From Vogesella sp. XCS3 (GTDB lineage: Bacteria; Pseudomonadota; Gammaproteobacteria; Burkholderiales; Chromobacteriaceae), in contig NZ_CP085530.1 in the NCBI RefSeq assembly GCF_020616155.1, positions 991,501 through 1,055,500 on the forward strand: DNA of 64,000 nucleotides. Reading direction: 5' to 3'. The first letter of the stretch is position 1. Each line of letters begins with the position of its first letter. A program made the position numbers and the translations under genes. The notes beneath the pieces are model-generated. The model was given only the letters and a program-made list of their open reading frames with translations, did no database searches and was not told the DNA's origin. This document shows, in pieces, positions 35,928-44,279 of the stretch.

Positions 35928-36359
35928 TTACTTTTTCGGCCCACGGAAAGCATCGTGGCAGCTCTTACAGCTCTGGCTGACCACATTGTACTTGTTCCGT
36001 ACGGTAGCCAGGTCATCACTTGCGGCCCCGGCCTGCAAGGCAGATACCGCCTGCAAAAAGCGGGTTTCTTCCTGCTTCCAGCGTGCTGACTGCTGCCAGA
36101 TCTCCGGCTTGGCGCGGCTAACCTCGTCAATGCTGCCGGGTGCAAACTGGGTAAAAGGCACAGGCGCTGCCAACTTTAGCGCGGCCGCGTGCTTGATAAA
36201 CTGGTCCTTGCGAAAAGGGCCATCGCGCAGCATGACACCAATAGGCTCATAACTGAGCAGCATCTTCTTGAAACTTTTTTGCCGGTCTTCACCAGCACCC
36301 GCCATGGCATGCATCGCCACCGCCGCCAGCACTACAGCAGTCATTAATTTCTTCATCAT
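35928..36359 (-). CDS. Cytochrome c' type periplasmic protein (second paralogue)
   Basis: 143 aa with a signal peptide (MMKKLMTAVVLAAVAMHAMA) and a C-terminal haem motif CKSCH about 13 residues from the end. It is similar in order and spacing to the convergent cytochrome at 35382, with PFTQFAPGSIDE where that protein has PWQYFTPGSDKG, so the two look like diverged duplicates. ATGs at 36359 and 36356 are both possible. It lies downstream of the DUF1857 gene on the same strand; the 59-base gap contains one copy of the uptake-like decamer. Confidence 0.88.
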   Translation of the reverse strand: MMKKLMTAVVLAAVAMHAMAGAGEDRQKSFKKMLLSYEPIGVMLRDGPFRKDQFIKHAAALKLAAPVPFTQFAPGSIDEVSRAKPEIWQQSARWKQEETRFLQAVSALQAGAASDDLATVRNKYNVVSQSCKSCHDAFRGPKK

Positions 36360-36382
36360 CACCCAAACCAGTTTGACAAAAT

Positions 36383-36392
36383 TGCGGCCAAC
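36383..36392 (-). repeat. Uptake-sequence-like decamer, intergenic copy before a cytochrome gene
   Basis: Exact TGCGGCCAAC (complement of GTTGGCCGCA) in the 59-base gap between the DUF1857 gene and the cytochrome gene. Confidence 0.6.
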
Positions 36393-36418
36393 ATAGCCGG
36401 CACACCAGCACCACGACA

Positions 36419-36904
36419 TCAAGGCGACCCGAGCACCCCCTCCTGCGCCAATGTCAGGATAGTTTGCGCGGTCAAAGTATCTGCCTGCTGATAAGCCGAC
36501 TTCAGATACGGCACATAGTAGCCAGGGTCATTGGTATCGCTTGTGACAGGCCCATCCGGCAAATCGTTCTCGTACACAAAGCGGATGAACAAATGGCCAG
36601 GCTGCGGCTCTTCTATAAACATGGCCAGTTTACTGGCCGCGTAGTGCTCGCTGGGAAGCGTTTCGTAAGCCACCTGCGTATCCGCCACAAAGCGCACACA
36701 CTCTTTTACGATCAAGTTGCCGAACACGACCTCGCGCTGCATTTCGCGCTGGTCGTAGGACAAGATGCGGGCCTCGGTGATGTTCTCGTCAAAACGGCAC
36801 GGATCTTCCGCCCGCAAGACCAGTCCAAGCCAAAGTTGCCGGCGCGAAATCAAGGGCATCGCCGCACGCTCATCAAACATCCTTACCAAGTGCTCAAACT
36901 TCAT
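36419..36904 (-). CDS. AtaL-like / DUF1857 family protein
   Basis: 161-aa soluble protein resembling the DUF1857 (AtaL-like) group of the SRPBCC/START-like fold: MKFEHLV at the N-terminus, SRRQLWLGLVLRAEDP, a central RQMQREV-like strand, and FIRFVYENDL. Function is unknown; these folds commonly bind hydrophobic ligands. The start at 36904 is supported by GGCGGGAAG directly upstream; an in-frame ATG at 36955 lacks this. Confidence 0.75.
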   Translation of the reverse strand: MKFEHLVRMFDERAAMPLISRRQLWLGLVLRAEDPCRFDENITEARILSYDQREMQREVVFGNLIVKECVRFVADTQVAYETLPSEHYAASKLAMFIEEPQPGHLFIRFVYENDLPDGPVTSDTNDPGYYVPYLKSAYQQADTLTAQTILTLAQEGVLGSP

Positions 36905-37243
36905 CTTCCCGCCTTTCATCACCGTACCGACCGTAATTGTACGCCCGGTTGCCAAAAAGCAACAAAATCACCAAAAAAAATTTAGCGAAAATTTTGCTCG
37001 AAATAGCCAAACTTAAAAGCATGGAAAAAAGTTTTTAAACCAAATGATTTAATATAAAACACCATTGTCATACTTGCAGGCAATGCAAAAAACAACGTCA
37101 TATTGAAGGGTTGTGAAAAGAATTCAATGTGAGAGAATATAAATTGAGCCACGCACAAACGCCTTATTACAGAATGCGGGCCAAAGCACGTAACGCCTAA
37201 ACACAACTTACCGCTCTCTGCTACTAGGGTCCTGTTCAGAAAT
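36905..37243. other. AT-rich intergenic region before an orphan gene
   Basis: 339 bases, markedly AT-rich (for example CCAAAAAAAATTTAGCG near 36972). A 92-codon open frame on the minus strand (36982-37260) exists, but it is hydrophobic and without a ribosome site, so I do not call it. A loose promoter-like TTGTGA near 37111 followed by ATATAA is a candidate for the plus-strand gene, too weak to annotate. Confidence 0.5.
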
Positions 37244-38125
37244 ATGAATTTAACAAGCAAAACAGAATATCTTCAGCGTCAGCCTGTCCAAGACTTCATC
37301 GGACAGCTCACTGGCTGGATAGACGGTGAAAGTTTCGGAGAACATGCGTTCAAGGTACGTGACAAGATACTGCCGGCCAATTACGACCGGGATTTTTTTG
37401 CCAACACCCTGGAACAAGCATTTTCCCGCTTTTACTGGAATGGCAACTACTTCAAGGAAAACCAGGTTCACCTGAGCAGCATGCGCACGCGCTTGCGGCA
37501 TGCACTCACCACGGATGATGCCGCCGCGCTCGTTGCAGTCATCGATGACATCCTGCTTTGGGGGTCCGGTGGCAAAGTCATCAAACTCTACACGCTAAAC
37601 CGCGACTGGGCTCGGCATAACCAGCACCACCTGGTAGGCAAAATCAAGCAGGCACTAGCCATTCTGCAGTCTGACGAACCCGACGTGGCTCGTTTCGACG
37701 GTGAGTTACGCATGAATGCCGGCTTTACCAAGGTTTACGCACTCGCTGCCGACAACGTCATGATCTACGACGGCCGCACCGGCGCAGCCATGGGTTACCT
37801 GGTACGCCAGTTCTGTGAAAGCCGCCGCATGCTATTACCGGAAGAGCTCTGCTTTCCCTGGGCACCCGGCGCCTCAACGATGAACAGAAACCCGAGCACG
37901 GAATTGTTACACTTCAAACAGCTCGCCAATCGCAGCCGCTTCCATGCCGAATGGAAAATCCGCGCCGGATGGGTTGTCAACGCCGCGCTAGCGCAATCGA
38001 CCTCCGACTGGTGTCAACAGCCGGACGCGCTGCGCAAATTCGAGTCTGCCATGTTCATGCTGGGCTACGAAATACCAACCAGCAGTCCGGGTAAAAACCA
38101 ATCCCGCGTTACAGTCACCATCTGA
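37244..38125 (+). CDS. Uncharacterised 293-aa protein, orphan gene in AT-rich surroundings
   Basis: Soluble, no signal peptide or membrane segment; not recognised. The most distinctive block is near residues 170-195: MIYDGRTGAAMGYLVRQFCE, followed about 30 residues on by MNRNPSTELLHF. From memory, similar YDxRxxAAL-type blocks occur in uncharacterised proteins scattered among accessory regions, including OGG-like fold proteins, but I cannot name a family with confidence. LLWGSGGK near residue 107 is Gly-rich but is not a Walker motif. It is a single-gene unit between a 339-base AT-rich gap and a strong terminator, which together suggest a horizontally acquired gene. Confidence 0.75.
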   Translation: MNLTSKTEYLQRQPVQDFIGQLTGWIDGESFGEHAFKVRDKILPANYDRDFFANTLEQAFSRFYWNGNYFKENQVHLSSMRTRLRHALTTDDAAALVAVIDDILLWGSGGKVIKLYTLNRDWARHNQHHLVGKIKQALAILQSDEPDVARFDGELRMNAGFTKVYALAADNVMIYDGRTGAAMGYLVRQFCESRRMLLPEELCFPWAPGASTMNRNPSTELLHFKQLANRSRFHAEWKIRAGWVVNAALAQSTSDWCQQPDALRKFESAMFMLGYEIPTSSPGKNQSRVTVTI

Positions 38126-38136
38126 CGCGCCCGCAC

Positions 38137-38167
38137 AAAACACCCCCGCTACGACGGGGGTGTTTTT
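38137..38167. terminator. Bidirectional intrinsic terminator
   Basis: Arms AAAACACCCCCG / CGGGGGTGTTTT with a 6-base loop and flanking A- and T-runs. It serves the orphan gene on the plus strand and the regulator on the minus strand, whose stop codon overlaps the T-run. Confidence 0.9.
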
Positions 38168-38789
38168 ATTGTTTTACCAAGGGCGCAATCACATAAGCAC
38201 AACGCCGCGCACCACCCAGCAAATGCTCGGCACGACTAACCACAGCATCGGGAAGCAACTGCTGGAACTGCTGCAGCTCTGAGCGACAAAAGCCCTGGCA
38301 AGCCTGCGCAGCAGCACAAATCGGGCAGTGGTTTTCCACCAGCAACCAGCCTTGCTCCTGAACCAGCAACTCCGCCATATAACCTTCTTCGGTGCGCGCC
38401 TGCACTAGCAGTGCCAAGCGCTCTGCCAGCGTATGCGCCGCTGCCAGCTTTTGCTGATAGGCTTCCATTGCCTGCTGCTCACGAGCCAACACCAGCGCAT
38501 CAAGCGCAGCCTCACCCAGGCTGCTGCGCACCAGCGTAATAAGCTGCGCAGTAAGCTCGCCATGCCGGTCGGGAAAACGCGCGTGCCCGGCATCGCTCAG
38601 CAGCCAAAACCGTGCCGGGCGCCCCTTGCCTGCGGCTCGGTCTTCCGCCACGACCAAACCACGCTGCTGTAGCTGCTGCAGATGCTTGCGCGCCCCCATG
38701 CTGGTCAGCGCCATAGCCTCTGCCACTGCCTGCGCTGTTAGCGGCCCCTGCGTTTTCAGCAGATACAATATTTGTTCCTGGCTACGCAT
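38166..38789 (-). CDS. HTH regulator with probable iron-sulfur cluster (SufR/COG2345-like)
   Basis: 207 aa. An N-terminal winged helix (residues 1-70: ILYLLKTQGPLTAQAVAEAM, then a recognition helix around MGARKHLQQLQQRGLV) is followed by a dimerisation part. A C-terminal Cys cluster, ENHCPICAAAQACQGFC plus a later RRC, resembles the Fe-S ligands of SufR and related regulators. It probably senses iron or redox state. Its ATG overlaps the stop of the MFS transporter gene, so regulator and exporter are translated from one message. Confidence 0.82.
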   Translation of the reverse strand: MRSQEQILYLLKTQGPLTAQAVAEAMALTSMGARKHLQQLQQRGLVVAEDRAAGKGRPARFWLLSDAGHARFPDRHGELTAQLITLVRSSLGEAALDALVLAREQQAMEAYQQKLAAAHTLAERLALLVQARTEEGYMAELLVQEQGWLLVENHCPICAAAQACQGFCRSELQQFQQLLPDAVVSRAEHLLGGARRCAYVIAPLVKQ

Positions 38790-40018
38790 CACACCCCCTT
38801 GGCCACGGCCCAACCGACGCGTAGCAAGCGATTCAGCATAACCACGGCCAACAAGCACATCAAACCACCCAGCGCGATGGTAAAGCGGGTGTCCAGCAAC
38901 GTCAGCAAACTGCCGAAGATCGCAATCAGCACATTACTGATACAAAAAATGGTACTGAGCAGCCCCATGATGCTCCCCTGCCCATAATCGGCAAAACGCT
39001 CGGCGCACCAGCTCGGCAGCACCGCGTTATAAATGGATAGTGGCAAACCCAGCACCACCAGCAACAGCAGGCCTGGCATCGCGGGCAATACAGCCAGTAA
39101 CAATAACCCGGCGCCCACCAGCACCGCCTGCTGCCGGGCACGGCGCAGCGGATCCACCCCCAGGCCCAGCTTGCCCACCAGGGTACTGGTCAGCGCCATG
39201 ATCAGACACAAGCCAGCCGTTACCCAGGCAATGCCGCTACTCCCCAGGTGGGCATACTCCACCAGCCACAGCGGATAAAACTCGTAAAAAGCATTCACCC
39301 CCAATGCAAAAGTCAGCTGCATCCAGAACAGCGCAGCCAGTACGCCATCCTGCCGCAGCAGCCGGAATGCATGCTGCTCGCGCACGGCCGCCAGCATGCT
39401 CATGCCCTGCAAGCCCTTGGCTTCGCCGGTTTCCGGCAACACCCACAGCAAAATGGCCAAACACGGTAGCAAGGTAAACGCGCCAATCAGAAACGGCACC
39501 GGCTCCCCGAATGGCAAGGTGAAACCACCAATCATCGGCCCCACCAGCCAGCCCATGTAAAGCACGGCATTCAGAGTGGCAAAGCTGCGCGTACGGTCAA
39601 GCTGCGGATGGAGATCTGCCACAATCGCCCGCGCCACCGCCACGTTGCCTTCGGTAACGCCAGTCAGGAAGCGAGCAAACACAAACAGCAAGTAGCTGCG
39701 CATATCAAGCGACCAGGCGGTCAGCAGATAGCCCAGTAGCGTCAGGGTCAACGTAGACAGCAAGACACGGCGCCGCCCCAAGCGGTCAGACAGGGCGCCG
39801 ATAAAGGTACTGCCGAGCAAAATACCCAGCGGGTTGGCCGCAAGCGAGATACCCAGCAATAGCTTGGGTGGCAGGCCGGCAAAATGGTTGAAAGCATCAG
39901 CCGGCGCATCCACAAAAATGGGTGCCAGGATCGGGTAAGGCATGGCCACCCCTGCAGTACTCATCAAGGCAACCAGACATACTGCCAATAAAATCAGTTT
40001 GGGGTGGGCAACCGTCAT
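38789..40018 (-). CDS. MFS transporter (multidrug/TetA-like exporter)
   Basis: 409-aa major facilitator protein with about 12 membrane segments. The loop 2-3 motif is FIGALSDRLGRRRVL, and LTGVTEGNVAVARAIVADL resembles motif C of drug-proton antiporters. Substrate unknown. The start at 40018 (MTVAHPKL) is chosen over an in-frame ATG at 40063. It forms a two-gene unit with the Fe-S-type regulator downstream. Confidence 0.88.
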   Translation of the reverse strand: MTVAHPKLILLAVCLVALMSTAGVAMPYPILAPIFVDAPADAFNHFAGLPPKLLLGISLAANPLGILLGSTFIGALSDRLGRRRVLLSTLTLTLLGYLLTAWSLDMRSYLLFVFARFLTGVTEGNVAVARAIVADLHPQLDRTRSFATLNAVLYMGWLVGPMIGGFTLPFGEPVPFLIGAFTLLPCLAILLWVLPETGEAKGLQGMSMLAAVREQHAFRLLRQDGVLAALFWMQLTFALGVNAFYEFYPLWLVEYAHLGSSGIAWVTAGLCLIMALTSTLVGKLGLGVDPLRRARQQAVLVGAGLLLLAVLPAMPGLLLLVVLGLPLSIYNAVLPSWCAERFADYGQGSIMGLLSTIFCISNVLIAIFGSLLTLLDTRFTIALGGLMCLLAVVMLNRLLRVGWAVAKGV

Positions 40019-40174
40019 GCCATGCCTTCCTGCAGCGCTGCTGCCAGTCTTATCGAAACGCACAGGCTAGAACACGCAAGCAATTTTGTAAACATTTTGG
40101 TTTATATAAAAGCCGCCGACAGCAAGCCAGCGGGTTTCTGGCATGATAGCGGCAACTCCCTTACGGTAAGTGCC

Positions 40175-41539
40175 ATGAATACACCCCGCATGCAGTGGCA
40201 GCAATTGCTGTCTACACGCCGCTTCAAGCTGATCAACCAGGAAGTACGCCAGACCCGCACGCCAGCCACCCTGGAAGGGGCTGCGGGACTGCGCAGCGAC
40301 TTTCACATCGACCATGACCGCGTGGTGTTCTCCAGCGCTTTTCGCCGCCTGGGTCGCAAGACACAAGTCCACCCGCTGGCCCACAACGACCATACCCACA
40401 ACCGCCTGACACACAGCGTAGAAGTTGCCAGCGTTGGCCGCAGCCTGGGCAACCGCGTGGGCGCCATGATGCAGGCGCAAGGCCTGCTGCCGGATGGCTA
40501 CACACCGTTCGATATTGGCGGCGCGGTACAGGTGGCCTGTCTGGCGCACGATATCGGCAACCCGCCTTTTGGCCACACCGGCGAAGATGCATTGCGCGAG
40601 TGGTTTCGCCACCCGCAGCACCAGCACCTGCTAGCCGGCCTGAGCGCAGCCGAGAGGCAAGACATCCAGACTTACGAAGGCAACGCCCACAGCCTGCGCA
40701 TGGTAGCCAGCCTGGAGATGTACCGCGGCGAAGGCGGCATGCGGCTAACCAGTGCCGCGCTGGGCGCACTGATCAAGTACCCGTGGACATCGGATGCCCC
40801 CAGAGCCCAGGCACGCGGAAAATTCAATATCTACCGCACCGAGCTGCCGTATTTCGAGCATGTCGCTGCCGAGCTGGGCCTGCTGCGCAAAGGCGAGAAT
40901 GAATGGGCGCGGCACCCGCTGTCCTACCTGATGGAAGCCGCCGACGATATCTGTTACGCCATTCTGGATCTGGAAGACGCGGTGGAAATCGGCATTCTGG
41001 ACGTGCGCGAGTTTGAAATGCTGTTCAGCCACTTTGGCGAAACCGAGCGCATCTGGCAGACCCACGATGTCAGCCAGAAATGCGCCATGCTGCGCGGCAT
41101 TGCCGTGGGCCGCTGCGTGGCCGAGGTGGCCGAGAAATTCATGCTGCACCAGGACACCCTGCTGGCCGGCACCTTCCCCGGCAAAGACCTGATCGACGTA
41201 TGCGCCCCCGAGATCAAGCACACCCTGCTGAACGCCAAGGCATTGGCCAGCCAGAAGGTATACCGCCACCGTACCAAGCTGGTGACCGAGCTAGCCTCTT
41301 ACCCATGCATCGGCACCGTGCTGGACATTCTGGTACCCGCCGTACACACCCGCATCACGCAGGGAGACGATGCCCTGAATGCACGCCAGGCCTTGGCTTT
41401 GGGCTTGCTGCCGCAGCCACTGCCAGAAAACCAGACTTTGTATCAGGCCTATATGGGCGTGCTGGACTATATTGGCGCGATGACCGACAACTATGCGGCC
41501 AACCTGGCGCGCGAGATTTCTGGCGTCGGCATTCTGTAG
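40175..41539 (+). CDS. dgt: Deoxyguanosinetriphosphate triphosphohydrolase-like protein
   Basis: 454-aa HD-domain dNTP triphosphohydrolase. It carries AFRRLGRKTQVHPL, HNRLTHSVEVASVGRSLG (first HD His), CLAHDIGNPPFGHTGE (the HD pair) and YLMEAADDICYAILDLEDA (last Asp). Such enzymes hydrolyse dNTPs to nucleosides and tripolyphosphate. The ATG at 40175 fits the usual N-terminus; an in-frame ATG at 40004 would overlap the divergent MFS gene start. Confidence 0.92.
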   Translation: MNTPRMQWQQLLSTRRFKLINQEVRQTRTPATLEGAAGLRSDFHIDHDRVVFSSAFRRLGRKTQVHPLAHNDHTHNRLTHSVEVASVGRSLGNRVGAMMQAQGLLPDGYTPFDIGGAVQVACLAHDIGNPPFGHTGEDALREWFRHPQHQHLLAGLSAAERQDIQTYEGNAHSLRMVASLEMYRGEGGMRLTSAALGALIKYPWTSDAPRAQARGKFNIYRTELPYFEHVAAELGLLRKGENEWARHPLSYLMEAADDICYAILDLEDAVEIGILDVREFEMLFSHFGETERIWQTHDVSQKCAMLRGIAVGRCVAEVAEKFMLHQDTLLAGTFPGKDLIDVCAPEIKHTLLNAKALASQKVYRHRTKLVTELASYPCIGTVLDILVPAVHTRITQGDDALNARQALALGLLPQPLPENQTLYQAYMGVLDYIGAMTDNYAANLAREISGVGIL

Positions 41540-41543
41540 CCAC

Positions 41544-41572
41544 AACAGGCTGTTTGCCGAACAGCCTGTTTT
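41544..41572 (+). terminator. Intrinsic terminator after the dGTPase-like gene
   Basis: AACAGGCTGTT-TGCCG-AACAGCCTGTT followed by TT. Eleven-base perfect arms, short T-run. Confidence 0.7.
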
Positions 41573-41661
41573 CCAGCCTGCGCGGCAAGCAAGGGTAAAC
41601 CCTTGGGCGCATCACGCCGCCCCACAGCGACAATGCCAGTTCCCCTATTCGGCAGGCCATC

Positions 41662-42537
41662 ATGATAGAACGCATCGTTACCATTATCCTGCCCGTGCTT
41701 ATCATTGTATTGATAGGCTGGGCGTATGCCCGCCGGGTGCGCCCCGATATGCGCGCGGCCAACAAGCTCAATATGGATGTCTGCGTCCCGTTGCTGGTTT
41801 TTAGCGCCTTGTCTGCAAAAGACTTTCAGCTGGTAGCACAATGGAAGCTGATGCCCGCTGCCGCGATCGTGGTGCTGCTCTCCGGCTTGCTCGCCTGGCC
41901 CATCGCCCGTCTCGCCGCAGCCAGCCCGCGCACCCTGCTACCACCGGTGATGTTCAACAACTGCGGCAATATGGGGCTTCCGCTGGCCCTGCTGGCCTTT
42001 GGCCGCGATGGCTTCAACGCCTTTGTCGTGCTGTTTGTGGTGTCCAACCTGCTGCACTTCACACTGGGTGCCTTCATTTTTAGCCGCCACACCAGCTTGC
42101 GCGGCCTTAGCCGCAACCCCATCGTCATCGCTACCTTATTGGGCCTGCTGTTTGGCCTGGCCGGCTGGCACCTGCCAGACTGGCTGATCCTGGGCATGAA
42201 GATGCTGGGCGACATGACCATCCCGCTGATGCTGTTTGCCTTGGGTGTACGCATGGTAGATGTCAGCCTGTCCGGCTGGCGCATTGGCCTGCTGGGTGCC
42301 GTGCTGTGCCCGCTTACCGGCCTGGCCGCCGCCCTGTTAGCCAGCCCGCTCCTGCAGCTGGATAGCAACCAGCACGCGCTGCTGATCTTGTTTGGCGCCC
42401 TGCCGCCTGCGGTGCTCAACTTCCTGATGGCCGAGCTCTACCAGCAGGAGCCAGAAAGCATGGCCTCCATCGTGCTGATCGGCAATCTGGCCAGCCTGCT
42501 GTTTGTCCCCTTGGGCTTGGTGCTGGCGCTAGGCTGA
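41662..42537 (+). CDS. AEC family transporter (auxin-efflux-carrier-like permease)
   Basis: 291-aa membrane protein with about ten hydrophobic segments. It has the family motifs FNNCGNMGLPLALLAFG in the middle and GALPPAVLNFLMAELY near the end. Bacterial AEC proteins move malonate, malate or other carboxylates; the substrate here is unknown. It is preceded by a terminator, so it is probably transcribed from its own promoter, with the histidine phosphatase gene 46 bases downstream. Confidence 0.88.
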   Translation: MIERIVTIILPVLIIVLIGWAYARRVRPDMRAANKLNMDVCVPLLVFSALSAKDFQLVAQWKLMPAAAIVVLLSGLLAWPIARLAAASPRTLLPPVMFNNCGNMGLPLALLAFGRDGFNAFVVLFVVSNLLHFTLGAFIFSRHTSLRGLSRNPIVIATLLGLLFGLAGWHLPDWLILGMKMLGDMTIPLMLFALGVRMVDVSLSGWRIGLLGAVLCPLTGLAAALLASPLLQLDSNQHALLILFGALPPAVLNFLMAELYQQEPESMASIVLIGNLASLLFVPLGLVLALG

Positions 42538-42583
42538 GGCCGGAAATCCATTACACTGCCGGCATAGCACTCTGGAGCCCGCC

Positions 42584-43231
42584 ATGCCCAATCGCGCTCT
42601 TACCCGCTTCTGCCTGGTTCGCCACGGGGAAACCGACTGGAACGCCGAGCGCCGCCTGCAAGGCCAGCTCGACATCCCGCTTAATGCCCAAGGCCAGCGC
42701 CAGGCCCGGCAGCTGGCCGACGCCGTCGCTGCTGCCGGCCACCGCTTTGATGCGCTGTACAGCAGCCCGCTGCGCCGCGCCTACGATACTGCCGAACCAC
42801 TGGCTCACGCCGTAGGCCTAAGCGTCGCCACCCTACCCACGCTGATGGAGCGCCACTTTGGCGCCATGCAGGGCGCACGGCTGGGTGATGCCGCGCAGAC
42901 CCACCCGCAAGCCTGGGCCGCCTACGCCGAGCGCAGCTTGCACCACGACCTGTACGGCGGCGAAAGCATCCAGGTCTTTGCCGACCGCATTCACGCAGCG
43001 GTCAACCAGCTGGCGCGCCAGCACTGCGGCCAACGTATCCTGCTGGTGGCGCACGGCGGCGTACTGGACATGATCTACCGCCTGGCCAGCGGCCAGCCGC
43101 TACAAGGCCAACGCATGATCGTGGTACCTAACGCTTCGCTGAACTGGCTGAGCCACGATGGGCAAGGCTGGCAGGTGGACTTGTGGGCCGACACCCGCCA
43201 CCTGGGTGAAACCGCACTGGACGAAATCTGA
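42584..43231 (+). CDS. Histidine phosphatase family protein (phosphoglycerate mutase-like)
   Basis: 215-aa two-histidine phosphatase. The phospho-accepting His lies in CLVRHGETDWN, the Arg in LYSSPLRRAYDTA, and the second His in LLVAHGGVLDMI. Phosphoglycerate mutase, alpha-ribazole phosphatase (CobC) and general phosphatase activities all occur in this group. The presence of a cobalamin adenosyltransferase elsewhere in the window is not enough to call CobC. Confidence 0.9.
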   Translation: MPNRALTRFCLVRHGETDWNAERRLQGQLDIPLNAQGQRQARQLADAVAAAGHRFDALYSSPLRRAYDTAEPLAHAVGLSVATLPTLMERHFGAMQGARLGDAAQTHPQAWAAYAERSLHHDLYGGESIQVFADRIHAAVNQLARQHCGQRILLVAHGGVLDMIYRLASGQPLQGQRMIVVPNASLNWLSHDGQGWQVDLWADTRHLGETALDEI

Positions 43232-43264
43232 CACGGCCAAACCTGGCCGCAAGGAGTACACCAC

Positions 43265-43660
43265 ATGACTGACAAAATCCTGAAGACCCCTCAACAATGG
43301 CGTGCCCAGCTAACGCCGGAGCAGTATTACGTGACGCGCGAAGCCGGCACCGAGCGTCCGTTTACCGGCGAGCACTATTTCCACAACCGGATTGGCCGCT
43401 ACTACTGCCTGTGCTGCGACAGTTTACTGTTTGAGTCTGCCACCAAATTCGATGCGGGCTGCGGCTGGCCCAGCTTCTGGCAAGAGGCCGTACCAGGCAG
43501 TATCCGGCGCATTCGTGACACCAGCCACGGCATGATCCGTACCGAAGTACGCTGCGAGCGCTGCGATGCCCATTTGGGCCACGTCTTTGACGACGGCCCG
43601 CCGCCTACTGGCGAACGCTACTGCATCAATTCGGTAGCACTGCGCTTTGAAGATGCCTGA
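43265..43660 (+). CDS. msrB: Peptide-methionine (R)-S-oxide reductase MsrB
   Basis: 131-aa repair enzyme reducing methionine-R-sulfoxide. Zinc-binding Cys pairs are at residues 48/51 and 97/100, and GCGWPSFW is the substrate-binding motif. The catalytic Cys is at 120 in [11 protein letters not shown]. Full length compared with E. coli MsrB (137). Preceded by AAGGAG; a terminator follows. Confidence 0.96.
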   Translation: MTDKILKTPQQWRAQLTPEQYYVTREAGTERPFTGEHYFHNRIGRYYCLCCDSLLFESATKFDAGCGWPSFWQEAVPGSIRRIRDTSHGMIRTEVRCERCDAHLGHVFDDGPPPTGERYCINSVALRFEDA

Positions 43661-43680
43661 CCCCTCACCAACCGCCCGCA

Positions 43681-43712
43681 AAAAAGCCCCTGCATACTCT
43701 GCAGGGGCTTTT
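43681..43712. terminator. Bidirectional intrinsic terminator between msrB and the MarR gene
   Basis: AAAAGCCCCTGCA / TGCAGGGGCTTTT arms with a short loop. The stem repeats that of the terminator at 20281. Confidence 0.9.
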
Positions 43713-43733
43713 GTTTAACCGGGCTGCCTGGAG

Positions 43734-43743
43734 GTTGGCCGCA
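43734..43743 (+). repeat. Uptake-sequence-like decamer, intergenic copy beside the MarR stop
   Basis: Exact GTTGGCCGCA ending one base before the MarR stop codon, in the convergent msrB/MarR gap. Confidence 0.6.
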
Positions 43744-43744
43744 C

Positions 43745-44239
43745 TTACTCGGTAAAGGGTAAAGGCTTGTCGCTACCATCCCCCAAGGGCACATTCATGG
43801 CAGCCAGCATCCCGCCCAAGCCTTCCGCCAGGCCTTCCAGCTGCGCCGGCGGCAGCTTTGCCAGCGCCTCTGGCATCCAGCCACGAGGGGCACAGCCCGT
43901 TTTTCCCAACAGGCTACGCCCTTGCTCGGTCAGCGACACTTCCACCACGCGCTGATCCTTGTCACTGCGCTGGCGCACCAGATAACCCAACTCCACCAGT
44001 TTGATCAGCATATTGCTCAGTGTTGCGGGTTTGATCGCCATGCGCGCAGCCAGATCACCTGCCTTTTGCGGGCCATGCTCGTACAACTCGGCCAGTAGCC
44101 AGGCCTGGGCACCGGAAATGCCCAACGCTTTCTCGGTATCGGCGGAGTACTGCTGCGCCGCGCGAAACACCACGCGAAACAACTGCAGCACCGTCAGAGG
44201 TGAAGCCGGAACTTTCTGCTGTGTGATGGACTCAGTCAT
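43745..44239 (-). CDS. MarR family transcriptional regulator
   Basis: 164-aa winged-helix regulator. The HTH region is GPQKAGDLAARMAIKPATLSNMLIKL and the wing is RSDKDQRVVEVSLTEQG with the family DxR motif. A lone Cys lies after the wing (GKTGCAPRG). It is divergent from the YbdK-type ligase gene, with only 40 bases between start codons, which contain a palindrome (44249). It therefore likely controls that gene and itself. Confidence 0.9.
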   Translation of the reverse strand: MTESITQQKVPASPLTVLQLFRVVFRAAQQYSADTEKALGISGAQAWLLAELYEHGPQKAGDLAARMAIKPATLSNMLIKLVELGYLVRQRSDKDQRVVEVSLTEQGRSLLGKTGCAPRGWMPEALAKLPPAQLEGLAEGLGGMLAAMNVPLGDGSDKPLPFTE

Positions 44240-44248
44240 GAATAATAG

Positions 44249-44260
44249 TTTTGTACAAAA
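44249..44260. promoter_or_regulatory. Candidate MarR operator in the divergent MarR/ligase promoter
   Basis: TTTTGTACAAAA, a perfect 12-base palindrome centred in the 40-base gap between the two start codons, within AT-rich sequence that must also hold both promoters. Site type and position fit a MarR dimer. Confidence 0.5.
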
Positions 44261-44279
44261 AATAAATAAGGAGATGACG

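Noticed and set aside
36982..37260. Minus-strand open frame of 92 codons in the AT-rich gap
   Set aside because: Phe/Leu-rich translation without a ribosome site; it overlaps the start of the plus-strand gene and looks like chance.
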